From Chloroflexota bacterium (GTDB lineage Bacteria; Chloroflexota; Dehalococcoidia; Lucifugimonadales; GCA-2722455), in contig PBMB01000012.1 of assembly GCA_002722455.1 (NCBI GenBank), positions 62,001 to 126,000 on the forward strand: 64,000 nt of DNA, read 5' to 3'. Each line of letters starts with the position of its first letter. The stretch's first letter is position 1. Position numbers and translations under genes: made by a program. Below the pieces are notes generated by a model. It was not told the DNA's origin. It worked only from the letters and a program-made list of their open reading frames with translations, and did not search any database. Below are positions 39,888 to 49,593 of the stretch, piece after piece.

Positions 39888-40217
39888 TTAAGAGAAACTT
39901 TTTTCTGGAATCAGGTTAAAAGTAGGCTTTTCAATTATAGTATTTAAATTGGCTTTTGATAATGAAACATCAATAACTTCCAGATTATTTTCTTTTGCAA
40001 ATTTTTTAATTAAATCTGATTTTGGAGTTCTTCTTTCTTCTTTGAAATATGCTTCTGCCGTTGAATAATTCTCAAAACCCAAAAATTTTGCAAAACTGTT
40101 TTTTGCTTTGTTTATTTTTTTTAGATTTAAAGAATGCTCGTTAAGCATATGGTTTTTGTAAACTGCAAAAGCTGATTCTAATTCTTCTATTGTATTGATA
40201 TTAAACATTGAACGCAT
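39888..40217 (-). CDS. hypothetical protein, glyoxalase-related-domain-like motif
   Basis: KAKNSFAKFLGFENYSTAEAYFKEE; by eye. Confidence 0.5.
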   Translation of the reverse strand: MRSMFNINTIEELESAFAVYKNHMLNEHSLNLKKINKAKNSFAKFLGFENYSTAEAYFKEERRTPKSDLIKKFAKENNLEVIDVSLSKANLNTIIEKPTFNLIPEKSFS

Positions 40218-40246
40218 AAGTATATCCTCTTTAAAAACCTATAACA

Positions 40247-40380
40247 GCTCTCTCCGTTACTAATTAAGTTTTACGAATATCCACTTAGCTAGTTTTTTTG
40301 AATTGTTTACATATTGGCTATTTCAGGAGAGACCAAGCATGTCTGCTTTGTATTGTCCAATGAGTGGGATTTCTACTCAA
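40247..40380 (-). promoter_or_regulatory. Candidate structured leader (strand uncertain)
   Basis: TCTCTCC(40249-40255)/GGAGAGA(40326-40332); CAAGCA/TGCTTTG (40334-40350); TGAGT/ACTCA (40361-40379). Confidence 0.5.
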
Positions 40381-40497
40381 CGTCCAAATACATGTTTATA
40401 TTATCAATTGTCTTGCATAAAATTAAGTGTTTTTTTTCATTGCTTTGTTTGAATGTTTTTAGTATAATAATGCTATTCTGGTTCTGAGGTTTAATAA

Positions 40498-41448
40498 ATG
40501 AAAATAAAAAGATACTCTAAAAATAATCAACCTGTGTTTAACTGCAGTATCTCAAATCTTGAAATAAAAAAAGAGGATTCTTTTCGTGTAATATTTGGTT
40601 TTAATAACGACATTAGCAAACCCTATCATACGGGTATGACAAAAATTATTGCTTCATTTCCTTCTATTTTTGGTAAAAATCATGAAATGGTCTTTAATGA
40701 AAAACTAATGTCACAAGAAGAGTTTTTAGAGTATCGTCTACATTTGCCTTACCAAATAAGTAAAGGCAACTACTCTTTAAACAATCTTATTCAAGAAGTG
40801 GATATTCAATTTTACTCAAACAAAAGCAATATTGTATTTACTATCGTTTTAGAAGATGTCTTTCAATTGTTATGTAAAGAATTAAAATGTAATAACAATG
40901 AATCAGAAAACATTAAAACTACTGACTTCATTAACATGAATAAAAAGCTTATTGGTTCTGTAGATTATCATAAACATCTTCATAAAAATGAAGACTTTCT
41001 TAACAATGCAAGAGCAAATTTTGAAAGAGAAAAGGCTGACAAAAAAAACAATACCACATTTTTTTCAAAACCAGAGAAAACGTATCATGATAGTTTTGAC
41101 AATGCTGATGATTATGTAAATGAAATCATGAACTTTAAAGAAATTCAAAAAGAATTGTCTTACAAGCCCATTTTAAACAACTTTAAACAACTATCATGTC
41201 TTCCTGACATTGATCTAATTTCTTTTGCTTTATTTCGAATGACTCGCAACAATAACGATATACTTCGATTTATAGCAGAGCACACAGCTTTTTGTTATGG
41301 GCTACAATTTCAAGAAATTAAGCTACAAGCGGCAACTTTTGCAGATAAAGATAACAAAAATAAGAATAAAAGTGATTTTTTACAAGAACTTTCTAAAATC
41401 GCCAAAAAACATGAAAACAAAAATGTTGTTTTTAATTTTGATAACTAA
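40498..41448 (+). CDS. hypothetical protein
   Basis: 316-aa ORF. Confidence 0.7.
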   Translation: MKIKRYSKNNQPVFNCSISNLEIKKEDSFRVIFGFNNDISKPYHTGMTKIIASFPSIFGKNHEMVFNEKLMSQEEFLEYRLHLPYQISKGNYSLNNLIQEVDIQFYSNKSNIVFTIVLEDVFQLLCKELKCNNNESENIKTTDFINMNKKLIGSVDYHKHLHKNEDFLNNARANFEREKADKKNNTTFFSKPEKTYHDSFDNADDYVNEIMNFKEIQKELSYKPILNNFKQLSCLPDIDLISFALFRMTRNNNDILRFIAEHTAFCYGLQFQEIKLQAATFADKDNKNKNKSDFLQELSKIAKKHENKNVVFNFDN

Positions 41449-41479
41449 CCTTAATTAGATACAAGTTTAAAGACAAAAA

Positions 41480-41512
41480 GAAAACCGTAGAAGCACTTAC
41501 GGTTTTTTCCTT
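41480..41512 (+). terminator. terminator (AAACCGTA family)
   Basis: GAAAACCGTAGAAGCACTTACGGTTTTTTCC. Confidence 0.75.
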
Positions 41513-41641
41513 CTCCAAATCTTTTATTATCAAAATAAATAATAACAAAAATAAGATAAATGTTATTTGTTTTTGTTGTTATTTAATGTTTTATTTGCTA
41601 TAATTTGTTTAACTTGAAAGCCATTAGAAAAAGGTATTCCA

Positions 41642-42346
41642 ATGAAACAAGAAATACTAAAAAACAAAATGACTGTTAATGATATATACTATTTAGATTA
41701 CATAGAAAGAACCATTCGAAACAACACTGCTAAAAATGCTGCCATGAAACTTGGGCTTCGATTCTTTGGACAGTCTATGCCAGAAGGCTCTAGTTTTGCA
41801 ATCAAAGATCATGACAAATATTTAAATATTTCTTTTGTTTATGGAAAAATCTTTGTTTCCAAAATCCGTCATAAAAAAGTACAAAACCGAATTACAGAAC
41901 GATCTGCAACTCCATTAAGATCAACTCTTCTAACTCGTTTAAAACCACTCACTCGCAATGATAATGAAGTTCATCAACTTCGATTAAGTTTTATAAATAC
42001 TAATCGAAAAATTTTCCGAGAAGTTAAAGATACTATTTTGTTCATGAAAAAACAAGGTTCAGAGGTTGTTTTTAATTTTGACCAACAATCACAAAGAGTA
42101 AAACAATTTGCGTTACCTTTGTTGCACGACGAAAGTTCATTGATTAATGAATTGAATCTTGTATCGGACAATCCATTAGAACGTCTTTCTGAATGTCTTG
42201 ATACTAGCGAAGGTCGAAACGCTATCGGTCATGCTATTGTTAAAAATCATTTGAATGAATACAAAAAACGCTCAAATGTCTTGCGTAAAACAGAAGGTTA
42301 TTACTTAAACTCGAATAAAAAGGTTGAAAATTATGATTTTATTTAA
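41642..42346 (+). CDS. hypothetical protein
   Basis: 234-aa ORF. Confidence 0.7.
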   Translation: MKQEILKNKMTVNDIYYLDYIERTIRNNTAKNAAMKLGLRFFGQSMPEGSSFAIKDHDKYLNISFVYGKIFVSKIRHKKVQNRITERSATPLRSTLLTRLKPLTRNDNEVHQLRLSFINTNRKIFREVKDTILFMKKQGSEVVFNFDQQSQRVKQFALPLLHDESSLINELNLVSDNPLERLSECLDTSEGRNAIGHAIVKNHLNEYKKRSNVLRKTEGYYLNSNKKVENYDFI

Positions 42347-42458
42347 AGGTTTTAAAAAGTTAAGTTGCAAACACTATAATCGAACAGAAGAAAGTGTCTG
42401 TGGTGTTATTTTCTGGACTTGTCCTGATTGTGGTGACGATAATTATCGAGATCGATAA
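42333..42458 (+). CDS. 41-aa CPDCG-containing small protein
   Basis: MILFKGFKKLSCKHYNRTEESVCGVIFWTCPDCGDDNYRDR*, overlaps end of 41642 ORF; below ORF-track cutoff. Confidence 0.5.
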   Translation: MILFKGFKKLSCKHYNRTEESVCGVIFWTCPDCGDDNYRDR

Positions 42459-42484
42459 AACAATAATCAAAAAGGTAACTTTAT

Positions 42485-42841
42485 ATGAGCGAAGTTTTAA
42501 AAATAACAAGTAATTTTGCAACCAATGCATTAAAGGAAATTGGTTATTTCATTCTTGATAATTTTTTTGGTGACTCTCTTGCTGATAGAGATTTTCGAGC
42601 GGCTTGTGGGCGTGAGCAAGATCTAAAATATCGCAAAGAAGTTAACAAAGATATTCAAATTGAAGTCGGACAAAAATGGCGTTATCCATTAGATTATGCT
42701 GACAAATATTGCTCTCCTGTTTTTATTACTGTTCTTGAAGTCAATGGTGATGAAATAAAAGGATTTCATAGCTATTCAGAAAAAGAAAATATTTACAACC
42801 AATCTCATTTTAAAGAAAAAATGATTTTGCCATTACGTTAA
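42485..42841 (+). CDS. hypothetical protein
   Basis: 118-aa ORF. Confidence 0.6.
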   Translation: MSEVLKITSNFATNALKEIGYFILDNFFGDSLADRDFRAACGREQDLKYRKEVNKDIQIEVGQKWRYPLDYADKYCSPVFITVLEVNGDEIKGFHSYSEKENIYNQSHFKEKMILPLR

Positions 42842-42856
42842 AATTAACCATACCAT

Positions 42857-42895
42857 AAGAAAAACCGTAGAAACGGTCTACGGTTTTTTTTGTTA
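42857..42895. terminator. terminator (AAACCGTA family)
   Basis: AAAAACCGTAGAAACGGTCTACGGTTTTTTTTG. Confidence 0.8.
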
Positions 42896-43459
42896 TAATA
42901 ACATTCCTATTAAATACATTCCTGCTGCTTTCTTTAATCTCGGCTTTTTATCTTCATGGATACTAGGGAAATCTTTTTGAGGTTCAAATGTTCTAAACCT
43001 AATTTCTCGTGCAAGCATTTTTTCTAGTTCATCTAATTCTCTTGACCTCTTATCCAAATCAACCTGTGGCTTTTGCTTTTTACTTAAATCTTCACCTTTA
43101 ATTTCTTTTTTTAACTTGTTTATTAGAGATTGTTCTTGTTTATTAATTGCCAATATAGACTCTGTTGTTCTGTTTGAATCTTCTTTATGCTTAATATTTT
43201 TATCAAAAGATTTTTTCTCTTGTTCTTTTTCTTGTTTTTCTTCTTCTTTTTCTCTTGCTTTATCGAAGTCTATTTTCTTATTAGAAGACATTCTTACCAT
43301 TGGTTCTTTATCTTCTTTTACGTTTTTTTCCATTAATAATTCTGTTATAGAATTCTTTTTTTCTTTATCTATAATATTTGTATTATTGTTTTTTGCTAAA
43401 GCTAATGACTTTACAAATTTTTTATAATCCTCTTCTGATTTATTTTTTATTTTTAACAT
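42893..43459 (-). CDS. K/E-rich low-complexity protein; shares DFxSIHE motif with 43464-44039
   Basis: EPQKDFPSIHEDKKPRLKKA. Confidence 0.6.
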   Translation of the reverse strand: MLKIKNKSEEDYKKFVKSLALAKNNNTNIIDKEKKNSITELLMEKNVKEDKEPMVRMSSNKKIDFDKAREKEEEKQEKEQEKKSFDKNIKHKEDSNRTTESILAINKQEQSLINKLKKEIKGEDLSKKQKPQVDLDKRSRELDELEKMLAREIRFRTFEPQKDFPSIHEDKKPRLKKAAGMYLIGMLL

Positions 43460-43463
43460 TTTA

Positions 43464-44039
43464 TTAATCTCTTCTCAATGTCGGAATTTTTTGTTTTGGT
43501 TTTTCATGAATACTTTGAAAATCTGGCTTCGGTTGTTGATTAATTCTCGCCTGTATTTCTTTTAATAATTCAGATTCTTGTTCATTTAAAGAAATATCTC
43601 CGTCTTTTGACTTCAATTGCTGTTCTTGTTGACTATCAGGCTGTTGCACTAAATCTCTTATAGAAGCGTTTGGCTCTCCAACTTTTTCTTTTAAGTCTAC
43701 TATTAAAGATATTTCTTCTTCTGTAAAGCCAAGAGCTGCTAATTCTGGATCTAAGGATTCTTCATAAGTTAGAGTTTGTTCTTGATTTAAATCTTGTTCT
43801 AAATCATTATCAATTTCTTCCATTGTTAATTTTAGCTTTGAAGGTTCACCTTCTCTTTTTTCAAGAAGTTCTTGTTCTATATCCATTCCGATTAACTTCT
43901 CTTCAAATGATTCAGCTTGTTTTGACAATGAACGTTCTTGATTTCTTTGATAATGCCTAAAAGGAAATGAAATATTAGATTCTGCAATAATCTCTTTCAT
44001 TTCTTTCATATCTAAACCACTAAACTTCAATCCTTTCAT
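43464..44039 (-). CDS. Q/E-rich low-complexity protein; shares DFxSIHE motif with 42893-43459
   Basis: QPKPDFQSIHEKPKQKIPTLRRD. Confidence 0.6.
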   Translation of the reverse strand: MKGLKFSGLDMKEMKEIIAESNISFPFRHYQRNQERSLSKQAESFEEKLIGMDIEQELLEKREGEPSKLKLTMEEIDNDLEQDLNQEQTLTYEESLDPELAALGFTEEEISLIVDLKEKVGEPNASIRDLVQQPDSQQEQQLKSKDGDISLNEQESELLKEIQARINQQPKPDFQSIHEKPKQKIPTLRRD

Positions 44040-44162
44040 TTTAAATTCCTTAAAAAAAACTAATTTATTCTTATTGTATCACGATTTTTTTTCAATAAAA
44101 GATTGATTATTTTTTGTCTTGATATAAACTTTTTAAATAAAGGAAAAAGAGGCGTCTTTATT

Positions 44163-44423
44163 ATGAGAAATTTAAAAAAAATTGAAGAAGATATGATATC
44201 TTTGTTTTCTAAAATTAAAGAATTAGATAAGACAATGAAAATTAACAAAGAAGAATTAAGAGTATTGAAATACTATTACAAAATTAATCTCGACAATCTT
44301 TATTTTATTAGCATCATTGTAAACAACAAAGAAAATGCATTTGTTGAAGACTTTGATTCTGAGTTGTCTTTTATTGAAAAATATATTTTAGACACAAAAG
44401 AACTTGTAAATAACGTGAGTTAG
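44163..44423 (+). CDS. hypothetical protein
   Basis: ORF from MRNLKKIEEDMISLFSKIKELDKT. Confidence 0.5.
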   Translation: MRNLKKIEEDMISLFSKIKELDKTMKINKEELRVLKYYYKINLDNLYFISIIVNNKENAFVEDFDSELSFIEKYILDTKELVNNVS

Positions 44424-44700
44424 ATTTTTGTATTCAATTCTAAATAATCAAAAAAATCTTCCGTAAAACATTTTGTTGTTTTATTAAATATGCTTTCGTT
44501 AAATTTCTTTGAACTCTTGATAAATTGAAATTAAAAGATTATCAATGTAATAAGAAAATGCACTGGTAATATCTCTCATTGCATATTCACCAAAGAAAGA
44601 TTGTTTTAATAAATCTTTATCATAAGTATTTCTCTTTAATCCTTATTGACCTTCCATTATTAATTTTAACTTATTTAGTTTTTCTTCTAAATTCAAAATC
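44420..44700 (-). pseudogene. decayed third copy of the 44.7-47.3 kb paralog family
   Basis: Minus-strand fragments NLEEKLNKLKLIMEG* and NKTTKCFTEDFFDYLELNTKI* match ends of intact copies (NKVFNDEFLDLIELEKGV / EEKIFTENFLDMIELQYSI). Confidence 0.5.
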
Positions 44701-45946
44701 AAACACCTTTTTCTAATTCTATTAAGTCCAAAAATTCGTCGTTAAATACTTTATTTTTTAAAAATCGTTCTTTTGCATTTGGAGATTCCAAGAAATATTT
44801 TATTCCCTCAAAAAAGTTTACATTTATTTTTTTAAGGGATTCGTTTATCTTTAAAATATCGAAATATTTATTTGCGTCACGTAAGGGGTTATCCAATTCT
44901 TCTAAAAAATTATTCATTATATTATCTTCTAATCTTTTTTTTGCTATCACACATTCCTTGTTCGCTTTTTCTTGATTAAAAGTTATCTTTGGAAATTTTG
45001 TATCCAAACTTATTAACCCTTTTTCATTTTCAAAGGTCTCACTGCTTAACTTTTCTTTATTTGGGTTTATATATAGTTTTAATTTTTTATCGTTTTCATC
45101 TATGTCATTGTTATAACCGTCCATTCTTTTCAATATATTAAAAAAGATTCTATTATTAAATTTTCCTGAAATTGAATGACCATAATCATGCTCTGACTCT
45201 AAAATCAGAACATTTTCATTTTTATACCCTTTTGTATTACTAAATATTTCACCAAAGCCTAATCTTTCAAAAGATGTTTTATTAGAATCTTTTCTTTTTT
45301 CTTTTAGCAAATTAAAAAAGGATATTAAACGTTTACTAGCAAATTTGAAATAATGTTCTAAAAATGAAGCGTTTAATATTTTTTCTATTTTTAGGTTTAA
45401 CATTTCTAAATCGCCATAAATTTTTAGCATAAAAAGATACTCATCAAAAACAACATTTAACTCCTCCGTTGTTTCCAGTAATTTTTCTTCATTAGAGATA
45501 AATAAAAAATAAATTGGAAACGTAGATTTGTATTCTTCTTTTGTTTCAATGAGAAAATCAATTATTTCATTTTCTTCTAAATTTTTATACAGTATAAGCT
45601 CTAACGCCAACCTGTAATCAGCATAACCAAAAACAAATGCATTATCTATGTTTCTGTCGGAAAAAGATAATACATTACAATCTTTAATCTTAGATTTTAT
45701 TTCGTTGTCTATCGATTCAGGTGATTCCGATCTTAAAATATCAAGACTAACGTTCAAATCTTTAATTTTACTTTTTAATGATTCACCTATGCCAATTTTA
45801 AACATTTGTAAGTTATAATCATAAAAATCGAACTCAACAAACCCTTCGGAAGTTAAATCTCTACCTTCACTTCTAAAATATAAAAATAATAAGTCATAAA
45901 GATCATCTAACTTCTTATTTATTTCTTTCTTTTTTTGTTCGCTCAT
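44699..45946 (-). CDS. paralogous protein A, 415 aa
   Basis: KKEINKKLDDLYDLLFLYF...FFEGIKYFLESPNAKERFLKNKVFNDEFLDLIELEKGV. Confidence 0.75.
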   Translation of the reverse strand: MSEQKKKEINKKLDDLYDLLFLYFRSEGRDLTSEGFVEFDFYDYNLQMFKIGIGESLKSKIKDLNVSLDILRSESPESIDNEIKSKIKDCNVLSFSDRNIDNAFVFGYADYRLALELILYKNLEENEIIDFLIETKEEYKSTFPIYFLFISNEEKLLETTEELNVVFDEYLFMLKIYGDLEMLNLKIEKILNASFLEHYFKFASKRLISFFNLLKEKRKDSNKTSFERLGFGEIFSNTKGYKNENVLILESEHDYGHSISGKFNNRIFFNILKRMDGYNNDIDENDKKLKLYINPNKEKLSSETFENEKGLISLDTKFPKITFNQEKANKECVIAKKRLEDNIMNNFLEELDNPLRDANKYFDILKINESLKKINVNFFEGIKYFLESPNAKERFLKNKVFNDEFLDLIELEKGV

Positions 45947-45968
45947 TATTAGCCTTTAAATAATTATT

Positions 45969-47276
45969 TTAAATTGAATATTGTAATTCGATCATATCAA
46001 GAAAATTTTCTGTAAATATCTTTTCTTCTTTGTTGTAATAAAGTTCGATTGCGTTTTGTGTTTCTATAAATTTAATAAATACAGTAAAAAATCCTAAACC
46101 ACGTTTCTTGATCGTCTTATTTAATTTCAATAGGTCAAAACATTGTTCTACATTTAAATCTTTTCTCATTCTAATACTTTCTAAATCTTCATTCAACAAA
46201 TATTTATCAAATCTTTTTCTTACTATTTCTGATTCCATTTCTGCTTTATCAATATCAAATATTAAATCCGAGCAACTAGCAGAAGAACCAACAAGGTCTC
46301 CATTCTTTATGTCTTTATTTAAAAAACCTGTTTTTATTATTTTTCTTTTTTGATTTACATAAAACTTAATGTCTTTTTCTTCTGGTTTTCTAAATGATTC
46401 TATCTTTCTTAATATCGTTGACAAAAAATCCCTTTCAAACTTACAATCCCTAGAACTCAAAGCAAAAGAATCTGTATTCAAGACTATTGCATTTCTGTTT
46501 TTATACACTGTCATTTGTCCAAAGAGATTTGAAGATTTTAAACTACCAGCACCGAAGCTAGAATATATTACTGTATCTTCTTTTTCTTTCTTCATATGTC
46601 TTTTAGAGTTGAACTCTTTTAAACACTCTATTGAAGATTTGCAAGCTGATTCAAACTTCCAATTAAGATACGTATGTTCTAATAATTCTATTATTTTCAT
46701 ATTCAACATTGGTTGACCATAATAATATCTCCACATACTAGATCCTGATTGAAATACATACCCTTTTCTTTCATTTAACCCTAATATATAGTTAAATTTT
46801 TCTTTACTAATAAATAGAAAATAAATTGAAGGCGTTGCTGCTTCAAGGTGATCTGCTGATTCTTCAAAGAAATCTATTATTTCTTCTTCATCTAAAGATT
46901 TGTATAGCAATAATTCAAGCGCATATTTAAATATATTGTTGGTTGAATCTGTGCCATATAGATTTACATCATTTATCGAAATTCGGAGATAACATTTTTT
47001 TAATTTTTCTTTTATTATTTCGTTAAGTAATTCAGGTTTTTCACTTTTTACTTTCTCTAAGATAATATCTAAATTTTTAATTCTATGTATCAACATTTCT
47101 TCAATAGTATATTTAATCGAAAAAAGATTTATTGTGCTTTTTTTTAATTGAGACTTTTTGGTTTGTATTTTTTTACTTGTTTCCAATCGACGATCTTTTT
47201 CTACAATATACAACCCTAACAATTCATATATTTCATCTAATTTTTTATTTATATTAATACTAAGTTTGTTAGACAT
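45969..47276 (-). CDS. paralogous protein B, 435 aa
   Basis: SININKKLDEIYELLGLYI...FFTVFIKFIETQNAIELYYNKEEKIFTENFLDMIELQYSI. Confidence 0.75.
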   Translation of the reverse strand: MSNKLSININKKLDEIYELLGLYIVEKDRRLETSKKIQTKKSQLKKSTINLFSIKYTIEEMLIHRIKNLDIILEKVKSEKPELLNEIIKEKLKKCYLRISINDVNLYGTDSTNNIFKYALELLLYKSLDEEEIIDFFEESADHLEAATPSIYFLFISKEKFNYILGLNERKGYVFQSGSSMWRYYYGQPMLNMKIIELLEHTYLNWKFESACKSSIECLKEFNSKRHMKKEKEDTVIYSSFGAGSLKSSNLFGQMTVYKNRNAIVLNTDSFALSSRDCKFERDFLSTILRKIESFRKPEEKDIKFYVNQKRKIIKTGFLNKDIKNGDLVGSSASCSDLIFDIDKAEMESEIVRKRFDKYLLNEDLESIRMRKDLNVEQCFDLLKLNKTIKKRGLGFFTVFIKFIETQNAIELYYNKEEKIFTENFLDMIELQYSI

Positions 47277-47426
47277 TCATTAAAACCTTCTTTTTTTCAT
47301 TAATCAATAATTATAACATAAAAAATTAACAAAATTCAAGCTAAACAATTTGACATATTTTATTGTTTTATTCTTTTATTTTTGGTATAATAACAACACT
47401 AAAAATAACAAATATTTAAGTTTTTT

Positions 47427-47939
47427 ATGATCGATACAAGTAACATTTACCAAATTTTAAAAAAGCATAATCTTAGGAATTGTGTTCCTTTTGATATTGA
47501 GCAATTGTCTGAAATACTTGGTGTTTCTTTTTCTTATAAACTGACTTATAAAGATAAAGTCCATGCTTTTTCAAATGAAGACAATACTGCTGTTATATCT
47601 TCATTACTTATTGAATCTCGATTACATTTGTATATTAAAGCCTATACGCTTTATTTTGCTGCGAATAACATTAAACAAAACGTTACTCTCCAAGACATGA
47701 AGAAAGACGCAAGATCACATCCAGATATCTACAAGGCTAATTGCTTTGCAGAATCGATATTAATGCCAGAACATTTAATTATTCAAGAAGGTAAACGTTT
47801 TATACCGAAAGAAAAGAAATGGTTTTTCTTTAAAAAGAAGATTAAACAATCAGACTTCATCGTTCTTATGGCAGAACGATTCAAAGTTGATGAATATATT
47901 ATGGAAAATAGACTAAGGCAACTTAATATTTTAAAATGA
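47427..47939 (+). CDS. ImmA/IrrE-like protein lacking HExxH
   Basis: FDIEQLSEILGVSFSYKLTYKD...ANCFAESILMPEHLIIQEG...LMAERFKVDEYIMENRLRQL; usual HExxH position reads LHLYIKAYTLYFAA. Confidence 0.6.
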   Translation: MIDTSNIYQILKKHNLRNCVPFDIEQLSEILGVSFSYKLTYKDKVHAFSNEDNTAVISSLLIESRLHLYIKAYTLYFAANNIKQNVTLQDMKKDARSHPDIYKANCFAESILMPEHLIIQEGKRFIPKEKKWFFFKKKIKQSDFIVLMAERFKVDEYIMENRLRQLNILK

Positions 47940-48051
47940 TTATTTTTATATAGTCAATGATATTTATTATACCTGTTTTTATTTTAATTTTTTTATCTTG
48001 ATTTCTTTTTTTTCTTTGGTAAGATACTTGAAAAATCTAAAAGGAATTTAA

Positions 48052-48510
48052 ATGATTACAAAAGACAAAAGTGAATTTATTAATTTTTTAGAAAAAATAA
48101 ACGCTAGAGGTGAACCTTCAGAAGAACTATACATTAAACAAATTCAAAATTTTTATTTTGAAGCTCAAAAATTCAATATGAAAGCTCAATTTGAAAAAAA
48201 AGAGAATGCAATTGACGTTTTGGGGTTCTATAAAGGAGAGTTCGATATTATGTCGTTAGAGGAAGAGGGTTTTTCTTATATTTTACAAGTTGAATTAAGA
48301 AATCCTGACGCTCTTAATTTTGATACTATATCATTCATACAAAAAGCAATGACGAAAGCAAACATTGATAATGATTTTGTTGTTGCATTAACATATGAAT
48401 ATAATTATCAATCAATCGAATTCAATTGTTTAATAAATAGAGAAAATGCTTATTTCTATTTCAACAATGATGATGAAGTAGCAGAGCAAGCATTTTTTTC
48501 TAATCAATAA
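48052..48510 (+). CDS. hypothetical protein
   Basis: 152-aa ORF, AAAGGA RBS. Confidence 0.65.
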   Translation: MITKDKSEFINFLEKINARGEPSEELYIKQIQNFYFEAQKFNMKAQFEKKENAIDVLGFYKGEFDIMSLEEEGFSYILQVELRNPDALNFDTISFIQKAMTKANIDNDFVVALTYEYNYQSIEFNCLINRENAYFYFNNDDEVAEQAFFSNQ

Positions 48511-48530
48511 AATACAAAGAGGTAGACAAT

Positions 48531-48875
48531 ATGCTAACAAAAACAAAAACACAATCATTAGTGAAATCTGTTCGTTCTAAAATTAGTTCTATGTTATATC
48601 TAGCACATGCAAGGAGTGAAGCAGAATTGGTTATTCTTAAAAAAGGAAATACCATTTCCAGCAATGAAGATTGGATTATCAAAAGTGTATCAGAACAGTT
48701 TGTTGAAGAAGAAGGTTTTTATTTTGAATTAAAATATATAACAAATAATGAAGAGGAAGAAAAGTCTTTTAAAGTTTTTGGTGATGATGATTTGTTTTTC
48801 GATGTTGATAATATATTTTCTAAGTTATCATTTAAAGACAGAGATCTTTACAATAAAGAAAATTGTTACGCATAA
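48531..48875 (+). CDS. hypothetical protein
   Basis: 114-aa ORF, GAGGTAG RBS. Confidence 0.6.
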   Translation: MLTKTKTQSLVKSVRSKISSMLYLAHARSEAELVILKKGNTISSNEDWIIKSVSEQFVEEEGFYFELKYITNNEEEEKSFKVFGDDDLFFDVDNIFSKLSFKDRDLYNKENCYA

Positions 48876-48979
48876 AAATATAATAATCAAAAGGAAGCTA
48901 CGATTGCTTCCTTTTTTTATTGAATTTTAAAATTGGAAATAATATAATTAAAATTATTAAACATTTATCGAGATATTTT

Positions 48980-49549
48980 ATGAAAAAAGAATTAGACACA
49001 ATTAAAGCACATTTAAAAATCGAAAAAGAACACGAATGTTTACCAGCTTATTTTATTTTTCATTTAGAAATCAATGATGTTGAATATAAATTCTATACTG
49101 ATTTTACTGCCATTGTCGTTCGTTCTAAGTTTGGAACAGAAATTGATTATGAGGGTGAAGAAGAATCAATATTCGAACCTTTTATTTGTGATTGTGGCGT
49201 TTCTGGTTGTAATGGTATTTATGCCCCTATATCATCTCGTTTCATTGAGGAAGAAAATGTCGTTGAATGGATTGTTCCAAAAAATATGGGATATGATTTC
49301 TTAGATAAAGAGGTTTACCGTTTCTCTATGGAAGAGTATGAAAAAATGATTGTTAAAACACTTTATTTCATGGGTAACAATGACGCTGCCTTTATGGATA
49401 AACAAGAAGCGATTTTACATGCAGAAAATGGTGACGGCATGACACTAATGGAACTTCTTGACCATTGGGCTGTTGATAAAGAGCTTCGAAAAGTTTTTAA
49501 TCATATTTATGAGATTAAAGAAAAATACCCTATGTCTTATTTTAAATAA
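48980..49549 (+). CDS. hypothetical protein with CDCGVSGC motif
   Basis: FICDCGVSGCNGIYAPISS; ATG 48980. Confidence 0.65.
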   Translation: MKKELDTIKAHLKIEKEHECLPAYFIFHLEINDVEYKFYTDFTAIVVRSKFGTEIDYEGEEESIFEPFICDCGVSGCNGIYAPISSRFIEEENVVEWIVPKNMGYDFLDKEVYRFSMEEYEKMIVKTLYFMGNNDAAFMDKQEAILHAENGDGMTLMELLDHWAVDKELRKVFNHIYEIKEKYPMSYFK

Positions 49550-49593
49550 TTTAAAATACATTAAAATACATTATTGCTTTTAAAAGGTTAAAT

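Noticed and set aside
40326-40334. Glycine riboswitch (GGAGAGACC string)
   Set aside because: The rest of the glycine aptamer core is missing and the string pairs with an upstream TCTCTCC instead.
43116-43427. 103-aa Ser/Phe-rich plus-strand ORF
   Set aside because: Antisense shadow of a K/E-rich gene.
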